Shown: positions 7,759 through 16,756 of the stretch, one piece after another
How the letters are laid out: every line of letters starts with the position of its first letter
Numbering within the stretch: the first letter of the stretch is position 1
Assembly (NCBI RefSeq): GCF_026000115.1
Contig: NZ_AP026867.1
Span: forward strand, 713,501-777,500
Origin: Aureispira anguillae
GTDB taxonomy: Bacteria > Bacteroidota > Bacteroidia > Chitinophagales > Saprospiraceae
DNA length: 64,000 bases
Direction: 5' to 3'
Translations under genes and position numbers: made by a program
Notes under the pieces: generated by a model
Seen by the model: the letters and a program-made list of their open reading frames with translations, nothing else
Database searches by the model: none
What the model was told of the DNA's origin: nothing

Positions 7759-9618
7759 ATGATTAGTAAGAAAAACATAGTGACAGTATTCTTACTGTTA
7801 TCTTTTTTGGGATTGTATGCACAGGAACCCTCTGATGCACAGAGGGTTAATGTGCATTTTTCAGAACTCGCATTAGGAGATGTATTAGAACAAATTAGTG
7901 CAACCTATAACGTGCGATTTTCGTATGGTAATGACCATCTCAAACTTCAAAAAAAAATATCTTTCCATAGTGAAGGAAAAACATTAAGGGCTACACTGGA
8001 ACAATTGTTTGACGATAATAACATTATATATGCTAAGATTGGATCTCAATTGGTACTCAAACCAGGTACTCTTAAGGATAAAAAACGTAAAGAACGCCAA
8101 AAACGAAAACGAGAACGGGAAGAAAAACGAGAAGAAAGAGATAAAGAAACCTTAGAAAGGGGAACTTTGTTTGATTTTGATATACGTTCAGAAATTATTG
8201 GCACTACTAAGGATGCTCCTCCTATAAAAACGATTGAGCGACAGTTGATACCAACTACAGAAATTGAACCCTTAGTAACCAAATATATTGGTGATGTTGA
8301 CTATGAAAATACACTGGAATCCAAAGAAACAAATAGAGTTTCAGCAGGAAAATACAAAACGATAAAGACTTCTGTTGGACAATTTTCTGTATTGCCGTTT
8401 TTAGCGTCTAATACTAGATATAGAAACCGATATAATGTATTTTCTTTCAACGTGCTTTGGGGAATCAATGCTGGTGTTAATGGTCTCGAAATTGGAGCAA
8501 TTGGGAATACGATTAAACGGAATGTTCACGGGGTACAATTGGCTGGTTTTTTTAATAATATTGAGGGGCATGTATATGGTATCCAGTCTTCTGGAGTGCT
8601 AAATATTACCAAAGGGGATATTGTTGGTTGGCAATTGGCTGGCTTGTGGAACTTGGGAAATAATATCTATGGCACTCAAATCAGCATATTGGGTAATATA
8701 GCAAGAGATTTGTATGGAATGCAGTTTGGTGCTGTAAGCAATATCGCAACGGATGTTTATGGTTTTCAAGTATCAGGTTTGTTTAATTTTGCCAATGGAA
8801 AGCTGTTTGGTTCTCAAATAGCAGGTTTTGGTAATGTTGCTTGGGGAGGAAAAAGCGCAGTTCAGTTTGCTAACATTTTTAATATCAGTGCCAAAGCCCA
8901 GTTTCAGATCGCAGGTTTTCTAAACGCTGCGCAATTGGTCGAAGGGGCACAAATTGGAGGATTGATTAATATTGCCAAAGCAGTGAAAGGAACCCAGTTG
9001 GGGGTGATTAATACAACCAAGGATTTAGAAGGCGCACAAATTGGAATTATTAATAATGCCCAAACCGCCAACGGTTTGATGTTAGGGCTGATTAATATTG
9101 TTGATAGTATCAAAGGCGTACCAATAGGTTTAATTAATATTGTTCGCAAGAATGGGTACAATCGTATCGAAGTATTTGGAGGAGATGGAACTTATGTAAA
9201 TTTTGGTGCAAAGTTTGGCTACGAGCGATATTATCACATTTTGCAGACGGGGTGGAAGGTAAGTGAGGACAATATTTATACTTGGACGATTGGGATTGGT
9301 GTTGGATCAAAATTAAGACTAAATAAAGTTTTGCATACCAATTTTGAATTGTTGACAGCTCATGTTAATGAATATGGATATTGGACCCCTGAGCTAAATA
9401 TGTTGAATCAATTTAGAGTAACCCTTGATCTTAAAATTAGAGATAGAGTTAGCCTTTTTTGTGGTCCTGTATTTAATGCACTAGTATCTAGATTATACAA
9501 TGAAGATAGCCAAAAATATGGCTCTAATATAATGCCCTACACGTTATTTGACCAAACCAATAGAGAGGGGACTAACCTAAAGATGTGGATAGGTTTTGCT
9601 GCTGGATTGAGGTTTTAG
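7759..9618 (+). CDS. STN-domain protein with LA_2272-type surface repeats
   Basis: About 619 residues from the ATG at 7759. The frame opens with a TTG at 7747, but the signal peptide MISKKNIVTVFLLLSFLG begins at 7759. After the signal comes an STN domain (about 25-90, LEQISATYNVRFSYG), then a Lys/Arg/Glu-rich linker (about 108-135). From about 240 to 465 there are roughly a dozen 18-20-residue repeats of the type GxQxAGxxNIxxxxxG, followed by a beta-rich C-terminus of about 150 residues ending in F. The repeats resemble the LA_2272 surface-exposed repeat and suggest a solenoid or barrel-like surface structure. No TonB plug domain is visible. It follows FecR by 26 bp and is probably the signal-receiving partner. 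Confidence 0.75.
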   Translation: MISKKNIVTVFLLLSFLGLYAQEPSDAQRVNVHFSELALGDVLEQISATYNVRFSYGNDHLKLQKKISFHSEGKTLRATLEQLFDDNNIIYAKIGSQLVLKPGTLKDKKRKERQKRKREREEKREERDKETLERGTLFDFDIRSEIIGTTKDAPPIKTIERQLIPTTEIEPLVTKYIGDVDYENTLESKETNRVSAGKYKTIKTSVGQFSVLPFLASNTRYRNRYNVFSFNVLWGINAGVNGLEIGAIGNTIKRNVHGVQLAGFFNNIEGHVYGIQSSGVLNITKGDIVGWQLAGLWNLGNNIYGTQISILGNIARDLYGMQFGAVSNIATDVYGFQVSGLFNFANGKLFGSQIAGFGNVAWGGKSAVQFANIFNISAKAQFQIAGFLNAAQLVEGAQIGGLINIAKAVKGTQLGVINTTKDLEGAQIGIINNAQTANGLMLGLINIVDSIKGVPIGLINIVRKNGYNRIEVFGGDGTYVNFGAKFGYERYYHILQTGWKVSEDNIYTWTIGIGVGSKLRLNKVLHTNFELLTAHVNEYGYWTPELNMLNQFRVTLDLKIRDRVSLFCGPVFNALVSRLYNEDSQKYGSNIMPYTLFDQTNREGTNLKMWIGFAAGLRF

Positions 9619-10119
9619 CCTGCTTTTACTAGAAGATATACTTTACACTTAAAAGAACACAATAAGAAACACAAAAGTAAATTCGAAAGAATTGGCTAAT
9701 GGGCATGCTATGTCTTTTATTAAGCTATTGTATTTGTTCTTGATGTACTCATACCCGATAGTTTTTAAAATTTAACAGAATGGGCTGTTTCTAGCCATCT
9801 ATTAGACACTAGATCGTTTCACGCTTAGAGCAAAGCGATCTAAAAATAGATAAAAGCTGCCCCAATTTTAATTTTCACAAAAACCATCGGGTAGAGAACT
9901 TGATGGGTTTACGCTAACAAAAAATCAAATTCTTTGACAACTCTATCACGACCACGTAGAACCCAGCTTGCTGGCTTACGAGCTAACCTAGCAGCGTAGC
10001 TAAGTAAATGGTGTACTTATTAATACCCAAACGGCAGCATTAAGACCATTCATTAAAATTTCTACACGATTGCTCAAAGAACGAACAATATTTAACAGAG
10101 TACAATAAAAAGTAGCGAT
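9619..10119. other. Intergenic region without a gene, structure-rich
   Basis: 501 bp without a credible ORF. It contains a large fold-back element (9752-9893) and a 24-bp sequence AACCCAGCTTGCTGGCTTAC... at 9960-9983 that recurs with few changes at 55391-55414. Near 10079-10110 there is an ACAATATTTAA motif that also occurs in the repeat at about 16.9 kb. Confidence 0.6.
9752..9893. repeat. Fold-back (MITE-like) element, 142 bp imperfect palindrome
   Basis: Terminal arms TACCCGAT(A)GTTTTT (9752-9765) and AAAAAC(C)ATCGGGTA (9879-9893) are inverted copies. Complementarity continues inward (GGGCTGTTTC... against ...AAAGCTGCCCC) to the inner arms TAGATCG and CGATCTA around 9808-9842. The whole segment could fold into one long hairpin. 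No transposase is near, so it would be a non-autonomous element. Confidence 0.65.
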
Positions 10120-10551
10120 ATGAAAAAATGGACTAAACGAATAGGGGGGATTGGTCTGTTGTTGATCTTAAAAACAACATTGGTGGCACAGAATGTAAAT
10201 TTTACAATTAGAGTGACAGGTTTACAGCAACCTTCAGGAAAACTTCAAATTGCTGTATACAATGACAAAAATGGATTTTTGACACCTGAGCGGGTTTACA
10301 AAAATATTGTGCTGGATGTCAATAAAAGTATCTTAAAACATACGATTGAGATACCGAAAGGAAATTATGCAGTGGCATTGTATCACGATAATAATTCTAA
10401 TGGAATTTGTGACAAAAATTTATTTGGAATTCCCGTTGAACGGTATGGTTTTTCCAATAATATTCGACCAATCCTTAGTGCGCCCTCTTTTCAGAGTACG
10501 GTTATTGAGGTGAAAAAAGACTTAGAAATAGAAATTGCATTGTTGAAATAG
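10120..10551 (+). CDS. DUF2141 family secreted protein
   Basis: 143 residues. A Lys-rich start and hydrophobic core (about 5-22) ending in VAQ form a Sec signal peptide. The mature part matches DUF2141: GLQQPSGKLQIAVYNDKNGF near 33-52, YAVALYHDNNSNGICDKN near 87-104 and FGIPVERYGFSNN near 105-117. The Asp/Asn-rich DNNSNGICDKN loop looks like a calcium-binding-type turn. The family is periplasmic or extracellular, function unknown. The next gene starts 57 bp downstream. Confidence 0.88.
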   Translation: MKKWTKRIGGIGLLLILKTTLVAQNVNFTIRVTGLQQPSGKLQIAVYNDKNGFLTPERVYKNIVLDVNKSILKHTIEIPKGNYAVALYHDNNSNGICDKNLFGIPVERYGFSNNIRPILSAPSFQSTVIEVKKDLEIEIALLK

Positions 10552-10608
10552 ACCCCTTATTTTGATCGACTCAATTGGCATTTTTGTCGAGTTAAAAAAG
10601 TTAAACTT

Positions 10609-11241
10609 ATGAAACTTTTATTTGTGGTGATGTTTTTGTGTACCATCAATAAATTGCACAGTCAAGATTTAAAAGAAATCTTTTCCTCTTCTGAAATAGA
10701 CATAGAATTTGTAGGGCTTGATTTTTCTCAAGTCAAAATGGTTGGTTTTGCTAGCTCCAAAACACCAAACGAAATTCAAGAATACTATTTTGATGCTTGG
10801 AATAATTTATTGATAAAAGAAACCCAGAAATACGATATTAAAAGAGCGTTTAAGAGAAGTAAAATCAGCTATGATTTGAGTATTGTACATGTGGTAAACA
10901 AGAAGCGCAGTTTTGGGAATATGTTAACTGATGTTGTTCCTCAGGCATTTTCATTGAAGGACATTCAACAGATTGTTGATGGTTATAATACCTCAGAAAT
11001 GCAGGCAAAATATGGTTTGTCTTTTGTTGTTCATAGCTTTAATCGATTTGAAGAACGAGGCTATATTTATGTTGTGCTTTTTGATGTGAATTCCAAAAAA
11101 GTGCTCTTTGCAGAGCCTATGTCAGGAGCAGCAGGAGGGTTGGGGTTTCGAAATTATTGGGCAAGAACAATTTATAATGTATTAGAAGATATTAGAGATT
11201 ATAAATTTAGAAGATGGCAAAAACAATTGGCTGAATACTAA
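10609..11241 (+). CDS. Secreted protein, unrecognised
   Basis: 210 residues with a signal peptide (MKLLFVVMFLCTINKLHSQ). The mature protein begins with an acidic segment, followed by mixed alpha/beta sequence without a motif I recognise. It contains a conserved-looking stretch GFASSKTPNEIQEYYFDAW and a Gly-rich SGAAGGLGFRNYWA near 173-188. Length and composition suggest a soluble periplasmic protein. It lies 57 bp after the DUF2141 gene and may be cotranscribed with it. Confidence 0.6.
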   Translation: MKLLFVVMFLCTINKLHSQDLKEIFSSSEIDIEFVGLDFSQVKMVGFASSKTPNEIQEYYFDAWNNLLIKETQKYDIKRAFKRSKISYDLSIVHVVNKKRSFGNMLTDVVPQAFSLKDIQQIVDGYNTSEMQAKYGLSFVVHSFNRFEERGYIYVVLFDVNSKKVLFAEPMSGAAGGLGFRNYWARTIYNVLEDIRDYKFRRWQKQLAEY

Positions 11242-11357
11242 TCTACTTTTTAAGAGTGAATTAGGTTATAGAATTTTGTCAAAGCTAGGTCGCATATTCC
11301 CTATTTAAAACTTTTTTATAAAACAAACAAATATTTAATTATTAACCAATTACAACA

Positions 11358-12059
11358 ATGAAAAAAATACTTTCCCTTTTTTTATTTTTAACCGTTTTTG
11401 CGTTTACCTCCTGCGAGCAAAACGGACCAATTGCTACCCAAACTTATGATTTAAACGCCTTTACAGGGGTTTCTGCACAGTCGGCAATTGATGTTAATAT
11501 TATTCAAGGCAATACACAATCCGTTAAACTTACAGGTGCAGACAATTTATTGGATAAGGTTGACATCTATGTTGAGAATAGCACCTTGATTATTAAAATG
11601 AAGTTTGGTTTTTATCAAAATAATAACATTGTAGCTGATATTACGATTCCTAGTATTGATTTTGTCGAAATTTCAGGCTCTGGCAATGTTTGGTTAGATG
11701 ATTTTGCTTTTACAGATGATCTTACCATGAAAATTACAGGCTCAGGAAATATTAAAACAGGAGTTTTGGATCTAAGCAACCAAACCCTTACTTGTGAAGT
11801 TACGGGATCAGGAAACATAACTACTCAAGGGCAAGCCAATGTAACCAATCTTAAGATTTCAGGATCAGGAGACTATGAAGCACATGATATGATTGCTGGA
11901 TATGGTCATACTAAAATTACAGGCTCAGGTAATGCAAAAGTTAATATTACAACAGATTTGCATGTAACGATTAGCGGTAGTGGAAACATCTACTATAAAG
12001 GGCAGCCAACGATAGAGGTCAATATCACAGGAAGTGGAGAGGTAATTAATGACAATTAA
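11358..12059 (+). CDS. Head-GIN domain (DUF2807) lipoprotein
   Basis: 233 residues. A lipoprotein signal ends at FTSC (Cys19). The rest is a beta-helix-like head-GIN domain with repeated ISGSGN/ITGSGN turns (SGSGNVWLDD, ITGSGNIKTG, VTGSGNITTQ, ISGSGDYEA, ITGSGNAKV, ISGSGNIYY), characteristic of DUF2807. The family is surface or periplasmic in Bacteroidota, with no established biochemical role. The repeats are regular, about 18-22 residues each. A hairpin follows the gene at 12084-12109. Confidence 0.9.
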   Translation: MKKILSLFLFLTVFAFTSCEQNGPIATQTYDLNAFTGVSAQSAIDVNIIQGNTQSVKLTGADNLLDKVDIYVENSTLIIKMKFGFYQNNNIVADITIPSIDFVEISGSGNVWLDDFAFTDDLTMKITGSGNIKTGVLDLSNQTLTCEVTGSGNITTQGQANVTNLKISGSGDYEAHDMIAGYGHTKITGSGNAKVNITTDLHVTISGSGNIYYKGQPTIEVNITGSGEVINDN

Positions 12060-12083
12060 TGTCCAAAAAAGCTAGAAAAAGAA

Positions 12084-12109
12084 GTAGCCCCAGCACTTGC
12101 TGAGGCTAC
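12084..12109 (+). terminator. Hairpin after the head-GIN gene
   Basis: Arms GTAGCCCCAGCA (12084-12095) and TGCTGAGGCTAC (12098-12109) pair with one mismatch. No T-tract follows, so it may stabilise the 3' end rather than terminate by itself. Confidence 0.4.
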
Positions 12110-12173
12110 ATTGGGTCGTGAAAACTAAGATCTTAGCGGCTAGTTTTTGACCGTTTATTGATTTTTTTATTTT

Positions 12174-12231
12174 AAGCAATGATGCAAAACAATGGTCTGA
12201 ATTTACAATCATTCGTTGTGCATCGTTGCTT
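12174..12231. repeat. Long imperfect inverted repeat between convergent genes
   Basis: AAGCAATGATGCAAAACAAT (12174-12193) is nearly complementary to ATTCGTTGTGCATCGTTGCTT (12211-12231). No T-run follows on either strand. It could act as a bidirectional transcription barrier between the head-GIN gene and the convergent T9SS cargo gene, or be a fold-back repeat. Confidence 0.5.
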
Positions 12232-12286
12232 AATATAGCGTCGTGGTATTTTGGGATAGATAAAATATCATCCTTCGATTCAGAAA

Positions 12287-15190
12287 CTATTGCGCTACGA
12301 TTTTGCCTGAACTAATTGGCTTTCCATTCCCTAATAATTTGAACAGATAAACACCATTCTCTAAATTATTTCTAGGCAACTCTATTTGATTTGTATTCTC
12401 TTCAGATAAAACAGTCACTTGACGTCCCATTAGATCATAAACCATTAAGGTTAAATTATCATATTCCTCATCGTTAACCTGAATTGTCGTACCATAAGTA
12501 AAAGGATTTGGAAAGGCATTGACAAGAATCTTAGGTGCATCCTGCAAAGGAGTGATTGTAAGGATATAAAAATTAGCGCCTATCTCGTGATAAGTTGTGT
12601 TGGTTTGTATAGGCGCATTAAAATCAAAATAAATATCTGCAAAGTTATTGATTATTGTTCCAACAGGATTATTGACCTGTTGCTCTATTCTAAATTTAGC
12701 AAAACCATGAGAAGCGGGCTCGTTGACATTGCTATCTGGCAACATGATGTAATCAAAATTCACCTCTAAAATACCATTGCCCTTTATTCGCCAAGTACAA
12801 AGGTGGCTTGCACTCGTAAGTTGAACACTCGCAGGGTCTAAATAGGGGGATAAGGTATCGATCAAGGTTACAAAAAAGGCCGTATCTGTGCCCGTATTTT
12901 GAAAATTGATTTTGTAATCTATGTATTGATTCTGATTAATATAATGTTCTGCATGGTAACCTACAGGCTGTGCTTCTTTATTATTGGGATCAAAAGAACC
13001 TATGTTTTGTTGACAATCTATTGCTCTAAAAGTAGGAGCATGACCATTTGGAAATTGAGTAGGAAACCCTACATTAAAATCTCCATTGGCATCAGAGATA
13101 CATCCTTCAACAAAAGCACTAACAATAGAATCCGAAACAGTCCATGGAATCCCTGACTCTTGAGCAACCTCTATTCGGTAAAATTTTCGAGGTGAAGCAG
13201 GGACTGAAATTGTTGAACTTCCTCCATTGGGAACAGTAACCATTCCTGTTCTCATAATAATATTGTCTTCAAAAACCCAATAATCTCTTGGAGTAGCAAT
13301 ACTTGTGGTGCTTAAATTCTCAATATTAAAATGAATGCTATCATTCTGACAAGTGCCACTTACATCTAGGAGCATTCCTGTCCAATTTGTTGGCAAACAT
13401 AAGGAGTCTGGTGTAATGGACACTTCTAGACAATGCGTTTGACCCAATATAGCGGATGTATCTACTTGAACGGTTATGTATAAGTTTCCACAATCGCCAA
13501 TTCCAACGGTTCCTATATTAAAGACGTAGTTGTTGCCGTTTTGGCTGGTTGGAGCCTGAGAAAAGTTTAAGATATTTAAAAATGTATCTATTTCTACGGT
13601 TATTTCTGCATTTTGTGCGGCTTCTGTTCCTGTATTGCAGTATTGAATACTGTAAACACTGGGAACAATTTGTCTTAAAAGAGGAGCAGAGACATCAACG
13701 TTCATTACTGGGCAAAGTGCTAAGACTTCTAAAGGAAAGTCCACCGTGTCATAGGTTTGAGCGGTCACAGTACCCGTATTTTGAGGACAACTTAAATTAT
13801 AATAAGGGTGCAAATTAGGGATGCTTATGGTATAAGTTCCTACTTGACAAGGAATAAAATAATACCCCAAAGAATCTGTTGTTCCATAGTAATCAAAGGT
13901 TGAAACTCCATTCAAAGATGCCTGAACAATAATACCTGCTAACCCTCGATCTATATTGGTTTGGTCACAGCTAAGATCTAAATCTTGGTATACATTCCCC
14001 ATAATAGCATTGGTTCTATAGTTCCCCAAACTATCGGCTAAAAATACATACATATCTCCCCCTTGATTGATTCTTATCCCAGCAACAACAATTCCCCCGT
14101 TAGCCGTTCTTTCGACAGAATAACCCGTATGCCCTCCTGCATGTTCTCGTTCCCAAAGTACATTTCCATTGGCATCTCTTTTTCTCAGTAAAAGTGCTGT
14201 TCTTTGTCGAAAACCAGTGCCACTAGTAATATTCTTAGTAATGGTACCTGTATATACGAAACCTCCATCCTGTGCCAAACTGACTCCATAGTAATCCATC
14301 GAAGAAACACCTGTAGTTAGAGTATCTAAGCTTCTCCAATCCAATGTTCCTGATGAATCTGTCTTAAACATCATTCCATAATTGAGGTTTCCTCCTGGAT
14401 CAACTTGGCTACCTACAGCAATATACCCTCCATCTTGTGTTTGTCGTACATCTTTGATCCCTCCCATGTGGATTGATGTTTCAAAAGGATAAGTATGTGT
14501 CCATAAGGTATCCCCTTGAGCATCTGTTTTAATAATACCATAAACGGGTACATTATTGGCAGTATAACTTCCGCCTATGATATAACCTCCATCTGTCGTT
14601 TGACGGACAACTCTTCCTTCACTTCCCATGTTTCCGTATGTCTTGGTCCATAAAGTATCTCCTTGAGCGTCTAATTTTAACAAATATATATCAGCGTCAC
14701 CTAATACGATATACCCTCCATCTGTTGTTTGTTGAACAGAATAAGCACCAATATTATCTCCCCAATCACCGTATGTCTTAGTCCATAAGGTATCTCCATT
14801 AAGATCTGTTTTTACTAAATAAATCCATTGAGATAACACCCCAAACCCTACGACTTTTGAACCTGCTAAGATATAACCTCCATCAGTAGTCTGTTGAACT
14901 TCATTTAAATCTTCGATTGTACTATCTCCATAGGTTTGAGTCCATAAAGTATCTCCATTGAGATCGGTTTTGACTAAATACATGTCCGATTCACCTGCTC
15001 CATAACTTCTGGTATATCCTCCAATAATATATCCCCCATCAGCAGTCTGTTGAACAGAGTGCCCTCCATCGTGTTGTGTACCACCATAGCTTCGTTCCCA
15101 AGTTTGTTGCCCCAAACTTACTGTGTAGCTAAGACAGCTACATAGGATGAGTAAGTATAATGTTTTTAATTTTTGATTGATTAACACCAT
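12287..15190 (-). CDS. Large secreted T9SS cargo protein with propeller-like repeats
   Basis: 967 residues with a signal peptide ending near SLGQ (about residue 28). Residues 30-390 hold about seven repeats of roughly 50 residues built on QTxDGGYIxxG and DxYLxKxDxxGDTLWTxTYG, resembling a beta-propeller. About 395-490 is a SdrD/carboxypeptidase-regulatory-like beta-sandwich (GNVYQDLDLSC start, IPCQVGTYTISIPN). About 495-740 are DUF11-like beta domains. About 750-880 is the DUF7619-type domain (FQNTGTDTAFFVTLIDTLSP, INNFADIYFDFNAPIQTNT). The last 75 residues are a type A sorting domain (NAFPNPFTYGTTI, LMVYDLMGRQV, GVYLFKL), so it should be exported by the type IX system and attached to the surface. 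Function of the mature protein is unknown. Confidence 0.9.
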   Translation of the reverse strand: MVLINQKLKTLYLLILCSCLSYTVSLGQQTWERSYGGTQHDGGHSVQQTADGGYIIGGYTRSYGAGESDMYLVKTDLNGDTLWTQTYGDSTIEDLNEVQQTTDGGYILAGSKVVGFGVLSQWIYLVKTDLNGDTLWTKTYGDWGDNIGAYSVQQTTDGGYIVLGDADIYLLKLDAQGDTLWTKTYGNMGSEGRVVRQTTDGGYIIGGSYTANNVPVYGIIKTDAQGDTLWTHTYPFETSIHMGGIKDVRQTQDGGYIAVGSQVDPGGNLNYGMMFKTDSSGTLDWRSLDTLTTGVSSMDYYGVSLAQDGGFVYTGTITKNITSGTGFRQRTALLLRKRDANGNVLWEREHAGGHTGYSVERTANGGIVVAGIRINQGGDMYVFLADSLGNYRTNAIMGNVYQDLDLSCDQTNIDRGLAGIIVQASLNGVSTFDYYGTTDSLGYYFIPCQVGTYTISIPNLHPYYNLSCPQNTGTVTAQTYDTVDFPLEVLALCPVMNVDVSAPLLRQIVPSVYSIQYCNTGTEAAQNAEITVEIDTFLNILNFSQAPTSQNGNNYVFNIGTVGIGDCGNLYITVQVDTSAILGQTHCLEVSITPDSLCLPTNWTGMLLDVSGTCQNDSIHFNIENLSTTSIATPRDYWVFEDNIIMRTGMVTVPNGGSSTISVPASPRKFYRIEVAQESGIPWTVSDSIVSAFVEGCISDANGDFNVGFPTQFPNGHAPTFRAIDCQQNIGSFDPNNKEAQPVGYHAEHYINQNQYIDYKINFQNTGTDTAFFVTLIDTLSPYLDPASVQLTSASHLCTWRIKGNGILEVNFDYIMLPDSNVNEPASHGFAKFRIEQQVNNPVGTIINNFADIYFDFNAPIQTNTTYHEIGANFYILTITPLQDAPKILVNAFPNPFTYGTTIQVNDEEYDNLTLMVYDLMGRQVTVLSEENTNQIELPRNNLENGVYLFKLLGNGKPISSGKIVAQ

Positions 15191-15340
15191 ATTGTAATTA
15201 TGTTTTTAGTTTTTAATGTTTGACTACTTGGTAAATTATCAGCAGACAATATTGGATAATTGTTTAATCCAAAGATAGATTTTTACAAAAAAGAACAAAA
15301 AAACATTATTTGAATAGAATCAGAAATCAGATGTAATTTT

Positions 15341-15348
15341 TACCTTTG
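15341..15348 (+). promoter_or_regulatory. -7 promoter element TACCTTTG
   Basis: A match to the Bacteroidota TAnnTTTG -7 box ends only 4 bp before the ATG at 15353. If used, transcription would start at or next to the start codon, giving a leaderless or nearly leaderless mRNA. No well-spaced TTTG -33 box is obvious. Confidence 0.35.
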
Positions 15349-15352
15349 TACC

Positions 15353-16756
15353 ATGTATAAAAGTAAAGTTGTAACCATATTTAGAAGCTTTGATAAAGCA
15401 GAAAAGGCAGGATTGCGTCGCTGGGTATATTCTCCCATTCACAATGAACATCCAGAGGTCACCAAATTGGTTGAATACTTATTGTCTAGGAGGAAAATAA
15501 CACCAACTGCTGTCAAAAGAGAACGGGTATTCAAGTACTTGTATCCAGACAAAATTTATAATCCTAATCGGCTCAACCACATTTTATCCTTTAGTGTGGA
15601 GGTTATGGAGGCATACATCAGTTATCTAATGTCAAAAAAGGCGCAAAAAGTAGATCATTTTGCCATTGCAAATTACTATAAAAGTAAATTTTTGCCCGAC
15701 TTAGCACAAAAGGCTTTACAAAGAACAAAGCAGAACCTTGATAAAGCCCCTTACCAAAACGATATCTTTTATCATACTAGCTTTTTGTTAGAACAAGCCT
15801 TTTTTGATCTTAAAGGAACTGAATTAAGGCAACAACAAACCAATCTTCAAGCTATCTTTACTGACCTGACGACCTTTACGATTATTGCAACCCTTAGAAA
15901 TGCTTGCACTGCTATTTCCCATCGAAGTCTATATCAAACCGAATACAAAATTCCATTATTGGCTGCTATTTTAGAAGAAGCAAAATCTGAACGTTATACG
16001 AATAATTTAGTGGTACAGAGCTACTACCACAGTTATATGGCATTGGTCGATTCTGAAAACGAAGTGCATTTCAAAACGCTTAAAAAACTATTAATTTACC
16101 AAAAGGTTCCTTTGCCAAGTGAAGAACTAAAATATGTCTGTTTATTGGCGATTAATTATTGTATTAAACGGCTAAATATGGGAACAGAAGCTTACGTTAA
16201 AGAGGTATTTGATATTTATTGCTATGGCTTGAATCATAACATTTGGATGGAACAAGGACATTTGAGCCATAGTACATTCAAAAACATTATCACAGCAGCG
16301 CTTCGACTTAAAGCTTATGATTGGACTCAAAAATTTATTGCCAATTATGCGAATAAACTAAGAAGTAGCCATCAAAAAGATTATACAAATTATGCAAAAG
16401 CCAAATTATTTTTTGAACAAGGATGGTTTACCGAAGCTCAAAAAATTTTGGTGGAAACTGATTTAATGGACCTCTTCATTAGTTTAGACATTAAGCTTTT
16501 GCTATTAAAAATTTACTGGAAACTAAATGAGTTTGATTTATTAGAAGCTCATTTGGATAGCTTTTCAGTTTACTTGAATCGAAAGAAAGTCTTAGCTTAC
16601 CACCGCCAAATTTATGGCAATACCATTTCTATTACTCGAAAAATGATTTACACCAATCTAGAAATTACTGTAGAACGTGAAAAATTGCATCAACTGGTTT
16701 TACAAACGACTCCTCTAACAGACCGCCCTTGGTTCTTGAAGCAGTTGAGTAACTAA
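15353..16756 (+). CDS. Unrecognised alpha-solenoid-like protein
   Basis: 467 residues, cytosolic: no signal peptide and no transmembrane segment. It is almost entirely helical, with the rhythm of helical repeats (for example LAQKALQRTKQNLDKAPYQN, AKLFFEQGWFTEAQKILVET, LLLKIYWKLNEFDLLEAHLD), suggesting a TPR-like solenoid. The N-terminus (VVTIFRSFDKAEKAGLRRWV) is distinctive. I do not recognise the family. The gene stands alone between the T9SS cargo gene, which diverges from it, and a duplicated intergenic repeat that begins in its last codons. Confidence 0.6.
   Translation: MYKSKVVTIFRSFDKAEKAGLRRWVYSPIHNEHPEVTKLVEYLLSRRKITPTAVKRERVFKYLYPDKIYNPNRLNHILSFSVEVMEAYISYLMSKKAQKVDHFAIANYYKSKFLPDLAQKALQRTKQNLDKAPYQNDIFYHTSFLLEQAFFDLKGTELRQQQTNLQAIFTDLTTFTIIATLRNACTAISHRSLYQTEYKIPLLAAILEEAKSERYTNNLVVQSYYHSYMALVDSENEVHFKTLKKLLIYQKVPLPSEELKYVCLLAINYCIKRLNMGTEAYVKEVFDIYCYGLNHNIWMEQGHLSHSTFKNIITAALRLKAYDWTQKFIANYANKLRSSHQKDYTNYAKAKLFFEQGWFTEAQKILVETDLMDLFISLDIKLLLLKIYWKLNEFDLLEAHLDSFSVYLNRKKVLAYHRQIYGNTISITRKMIYTNLEITVEREKLHQLVLQTTPLTDRPWFLKQLSN

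Noticed and set aside
8046-9161. Minus-strand frames opposite the STN/surface-repeat gene
   Set aside because: They mirror repetitive codons of the real gene and have no independent features.
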